DNA of 64,000 nucleotides from Malonomonas rubra (GTDB lineage: Bacteria > Desulfobacterota > Desulfuromonadia > Desulfuromonadales > Geopsychrobacteraceae): the NCBI RefSeq assembly GCF_003247215.1, contig NZ_QKAP01000013.1, forward strand, positions 18,785 to 82,784, in the 5' to 3' direction. Under the pieces are notes generated by a model. That model made no database searches and had not been told where the DNA came from. It worked only from the letters and a program-made list of their open reading frames with translations. The translations under genes and the position numbers were made by a program. Positions 60,561 through 64,000 of this stretch are shown here, piece by piece (the stretch's first letter is position 1; each line of letters starts with the position of its first letter).

Positions 60561-60753
60561 AATAAAACACATAAAACCTAGAATATTGATCACAAGCAAT
60601 AGATAGTTTTACATAATACCTGCTCAGACTTTAGACAAAAACTCCCGGAAGGTATTGGATGTTAAAAGGTGGAGTGTAAATATCCTGAAAGATTGACAGG
60701 ATTTCTGTGTTGACCTATAACTATTTAAAAACATTATAAATTATTTAGGTGAG

Positions 60754-62157
60754 GTGTTTATGGCTCGTCCCTATGTGATTACCATTTCCTGCGAAAAAGG
60801 CGGGGTAGGAAAAACCACTTTAGCAACAAATCTGGCGATCTATCTCAAAGGGTTGGCGGAAGACCTGCCCGTTACCCTTTTCAGCTTTGACAATCATTTC
60901 ACTATTGACAAGATGTTTCAACTCGGCAATCAAAAGTCTGAATCGCAGGTTAGCGATATTTTTTCCGGTAAGCCTCTTGAGGAACTCGTTGTTCCAGGTC
61001 AATACGGTGTAGAGTACATTCCCTCAACCCGTCAACTCTTCGAATTACAGTTACAGTTCAAAGGATTCGATCAATTGGCTAATGTACTCAGTAGCAGCCA
61101 TCTAGGTGGGGTGGTTGTTATAGATACAAGTCCGATTCTTGATGCCTTGACACGTAATGCATTGTTTGCGGCAGATAGGGTTATTGTCCCGATCAAAGAC
61201 TCATCTTCACTCGAAAACTGTAATCATCTGGCAGTCTTTCTCCAAGAGCAGGAACGGCCCAGGTCCGTCTTGCGCATGCTTCCTTGCATCATTGATACGC
61301 GGATTCGTTTTGAGGGTCCGTTCCGCAATTCCTATCAGTTACTGAAAGCTTATGCAATCAACCGTGGATACAAATGTTATGAAGGTTACATAGCAAAAAG
61401 TCCAAAGGTAGAATCACTCAACACCAACCCTGCCGGTAAACTGTACCCGGTCATAACCCATGGTCGAAACACTGATGTCCATTTACAATTCATGCATTTA
61501 GCTCGACAGGTCTATTTAGACTACTTGAAACACGGGCCCAAAAGGATGAACCAATTAGCCAAACAGAAGTCAGAACAAGAGTCGATATTTGAGAGAGGAA
61601 GGTATGAGCGGTACCAGCGCCTGCAGAAAACTTGTCTCTGTTGCGATAAGTTGATTGAAGGCGATTATGTCTGGCCGGGGGCCTATTATCTTGAGAGTAG
61701 CAATGGAAAACTTGCGGGTTTCGTTGAGCAGGACTGTTTTTTGGATTTAGTTGTTGAGGATTGTTTTGGAGAACAAAATGCAAAAGGTTTGCAGGATTCT
61801 TTACGTGAGCTTCTTTTAGAAACGGCCCCTAATTCTTATATTATGCTGCATCGCACTCAGCTTCCAGAGGATGAAGCGAGATTTGATTTTTATCGTCTCG
61901 ACAATGTGGGAGAAAAAATATCTGATCGACAATTTATCATCAAGGAAAAAGGCTTTTTCAGCCGTGCACAGAACTCCACATTGGTGAAGTTATTTAAGAA
62001 AGTTACATCGGAACATGAACAAAGCATGCCGCAGATTCTTTTCGCCCGTCGCAGTAGCGGAAACCCTTTAAATTTACTTGAACATCAAAAATATCTGGAA
62101 TTTCAGACAGTGTTCAATCGGGTTCTGATTGATACGATGACAGAGCAGACTCAATAA
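60754..62157 (+). CDS. ParA/MinD-family ATPase with C-terminal cysteine-containing extension
   Basis: Deviant Walker A EKGGVGKTTLATNLA; VVVIDTSP; C-terminal CLCCDKLIEGDYVWPGAYYLESSNGKLAGFVEQDCF. Confidence 0.9.
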   Translation: MFMARPYVITISCEKGGVGKTTLATNLAIYLKGLAEDLPVTLFSFDNHFTIDKMFQLGNQKSESQVSDIFSGKPLEELVVPGQYGVEYIPSTRQLFELQLQFKGFDQLANVLSSSHLGGVVVIDTSPILDALTRNALFAADRVIVPIKDSSSLENCNHLAVFLQEQERPRSVLRMLPCIIDTRIRFEGPFRNSYQLLKAYAINRGYKCYEGYIAKSPKVESLNTNPAGKLYPVITHGRNTDVHLQFMHLARQVYLDYLKHGPKRMNQLAKQKSEQESIFERGRYERYQRLQKTCLCCDKLIEGDYVWPGAYYLESSNGKLAGFVEQDCFLDLVVEDCFGEQNAKGLQDSLRELLLETAPNSYIMLHRTQLPEDEARFDFYRLDNVGEKISDRQFIIKEKGFFSRAQNSTLVKLFKKVTSEHEQSMPQILFARRSSGNPLNLLEHQKYLEFQTVFNRVLIDTMTEQTQ

Positions 62158-62779
62158 AACTATACAAGCATCGAGTCAGAAATACTGAATTGGCACAACC
62201 ATTCCGGAATGGCGGGTTTGGACAATAATAACCTTTCAGGTTTTCCCAAGGGAACATTGAATCTCAATCCTCACCTCGCCATGTCACCAAGTGAGTGTAT
62301 CGAGTCATCCTCCATGAGTTGCCATATTACTGAGCACAGCCACAGCGATAGGCTCTATCGCTTGGTGAACCAGATTATTCCGAATTGGGAGCAGGTGAAG
62401 ACGAGACTGGTTGAGATTGCAAGTAATTTGCTGTTGTTTCTCCGATAAAGACTTTCTCATCAAAAAAAAGTTTGCGGAAGAACTGGTTAAGACTATCCGT
62501 CGGATTAAAAGTAGATGGTAGAAGGGTTGTCAAGTGATCTCCAAGTTGCCCAAAAGTGTGAAGGTGGCTTTTCTAACAAACGATGTTAGGGTAGTTAAAC
62601 CCACCATTTGGTTTGAAATAGCGATTATATAGGAATGAGGCAGTGCAAACCTCGTAAAAAAGAAATAATAAAATTATCTATTTCCAGGGAATGTCTATGC
62701 CCCTGTCAATCTTTGTCCAAGATCTGTATAATGGCCGACCGTGAAAATCAGGAGGGAAAAAAGAGGATAACTTGTTTCG

Positions 62780-63985
62780 ATGACAAGCGGACAAATCGTT
62801 ACTGTTACGATGCTGGTTCACCTGCTGCAGGAGCTAGTGGAAGAAAACTTTGTCGATGTGCTGGTACAGGGAGAGTTGGCCAGCATCTCCCGACCTGCTT
62901 CCGGTCATTACTATTTTAACTTGAAGGATTCGAAAACCCAGCTGCGCTGCGCTATGTTCCGTAGCCATGCCAGGGCGCTTCGGTTCAAGTTGGAAGAGGG
63001 GATGGAAGTGATTTGCCGGGGGAGGGTGTCGGTCTATCCGCAGCGTGGCGACTTGCAATTGATCGTTGAAGGTCTCGACCCGGTGGGTGTCGGCGGGCTG
63101 CAAATTGCTTTTGAACAGTTACATCAGAAATTGGCTGCAGAGGGGTTGTTTGATGAAGGGCGGAAGCGTCCGTTGCCTGAGTTCCCTGCAACGATAGGGG
63201 TGGTCACTTCCGCGACCGGCGCAGCGATTCACGATATTTTGACCGTACTGCGGCGGCGCTCTGCAGGAGTTCGGGTGATTTTGCGGCCAGTGCGGGTGCA
63301 GGGGGGTGGTGCCGCAGAAGAGATCGGTGCAGCGATTGAAGATTTAAACTGGGACGGTCGTTCGGAAATTGTGATCGTCGGGAGGGGCGGCGGTTCGAAA
63401 GAGGATCTCTGGGCGTTTAACGAAGAGGTCGTAGCCCGGGCTATTGCCGCTTCGAAGATTCCGGTAATATCAGCGGTTGGACACGAGATCGATCTCTCTA
63501 TCTCCGACCTGGTTGCCGACTTACGGGCTGCGACGCCGAGTGCCGCTGCAGAGCTTGTAGTGCGAAACCGGCTCGATTTGGAGCGCCACCTTGATCAACT
63601 GGTTATACGGCTTGGCAAGCAGATGCATTCGCGGCTCCAGCTGTTGCAAATCCGTCTGCAGGGGCTGGAGAAGCGCCTTAAATCGCCGCTTGAACAGGCT
63701 CGCTATCAACGAATACGTCTGCAGCAGTTGGAACATCGCCTGCAGCAGGCGATTTCAATGGCCCTGAACCGCCGCAAAGAGTTCTTTTCGGTATTATGCG
63801 GACGTCTGGATGCACTTTCCCCGTTGGCGGTACTCAGTCGTGGCTATGCCATCGTTCGGAGTTGCAAAACAGGTGGAGTCGTTAGGGATGAGCAGCAGGT
63901 TGTTGTTGATGAACACCTCGAAGTCAAACTGGCTAAGGGAGAGCTGTTTGTAAAGGTGGAGTCAGGAAAACCAGAAAAGAAGTGA
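62780..63985 (+). CDS. xseA: Exodeoxyribonuclease VII large subunit
   Basis: FVDVLVQGELASISRPASGHYYFNLKDSKTQLRCAMFR; IGVVTSATGAAIHDILTVLRRR; GRGGGSKEDLWAFNEE. Confidence 0.97.
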   Translation: MTSGQIVTVTMLVHLLQELVEENFVDVLVQGELASISRPASGHYYFNLKDSKTQLRCAMFRSHARALRFKLEEGMEVICRGRVSVYPQRGDLQLIVEGLDPVGVGGLQIAFEQLHQKLAAEGLFDEGRKRPLPEFPATIGVVTSATGAAIHDILTVLRRRSAGVRVILRPVRVQGGGAAEEIGAAIEDLNWDGRSEIVIVGRGGGSKEDLWAFNEEVVARAIAASKIPVISAVGHEIDLSISDLVADLRAATPSAAAELVVRNRLDLERHLDQLVIRLGKQMHSRLQLLQIRLQGLEKRLKSPLEQARYQRIRLQQLEHRLQQAISMALNRRKEFFSVLCGRLDALSPLAVLSRGYAIVRSCKTGGVVRDEQQVVVDEHLEVKLAKGELFVKVESGKPEKK

Positions 63986-64000
63986 CGGGTGAGGGAAAGA

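Overview
The window is a mostly intact, gene-dense bacterial chromosome segment. Gene content (MetV/MetF, split glycine cleavage P protein, CXXCH cytochrome relics, atypical T2SS/T4P operon) suggests a Desulfuromonadales/Geobacter-like deltaproteobacterium; this taxonomy is inference. Main blocks: a CheA-type signalling cluster with an MCP; a tRNA island with a decayed Nudix gene and a degenerate tRNA-His copy; tig-clpP-clpX-lon-hup; tRNA Asp-Val-Asp; a decaying multiheme cytochrome c locus; an SLC13-like transporter; a thiSGHE/thiF operon with a TPP riboswitch; folD-metV-metF-gcvT-gcvH-gcvPA-gcvPB; pta; a secretion/pilus-like operon (gspF, gspE, pilMNO-like, secretin with cohesin-like tail, two pseudopilins); ftsE-ftsX-envC-ctpA-polysaccharide deacetylase; a ParA-like gene with an unusual cysteine-containing C-terminal region and a decayed inverted partial copy beside it; and xseA. 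The best candidate for an undescribed system is about 24.39-29.90 kb. It is a co-directional cluster encoding an AAA protein that has lost Walker A Lys, the Walker B acidic pair and sensor-1 Asn, followed by an FmdE-like protein, an overlapping ArsP/DUF318-type permease, two exported NosD-like beta-helix proteins, a DUF3467-like protein, and an OpuAC-like binding protein that appears to lack its second lobe. All family calls were made by eye, with no database search.
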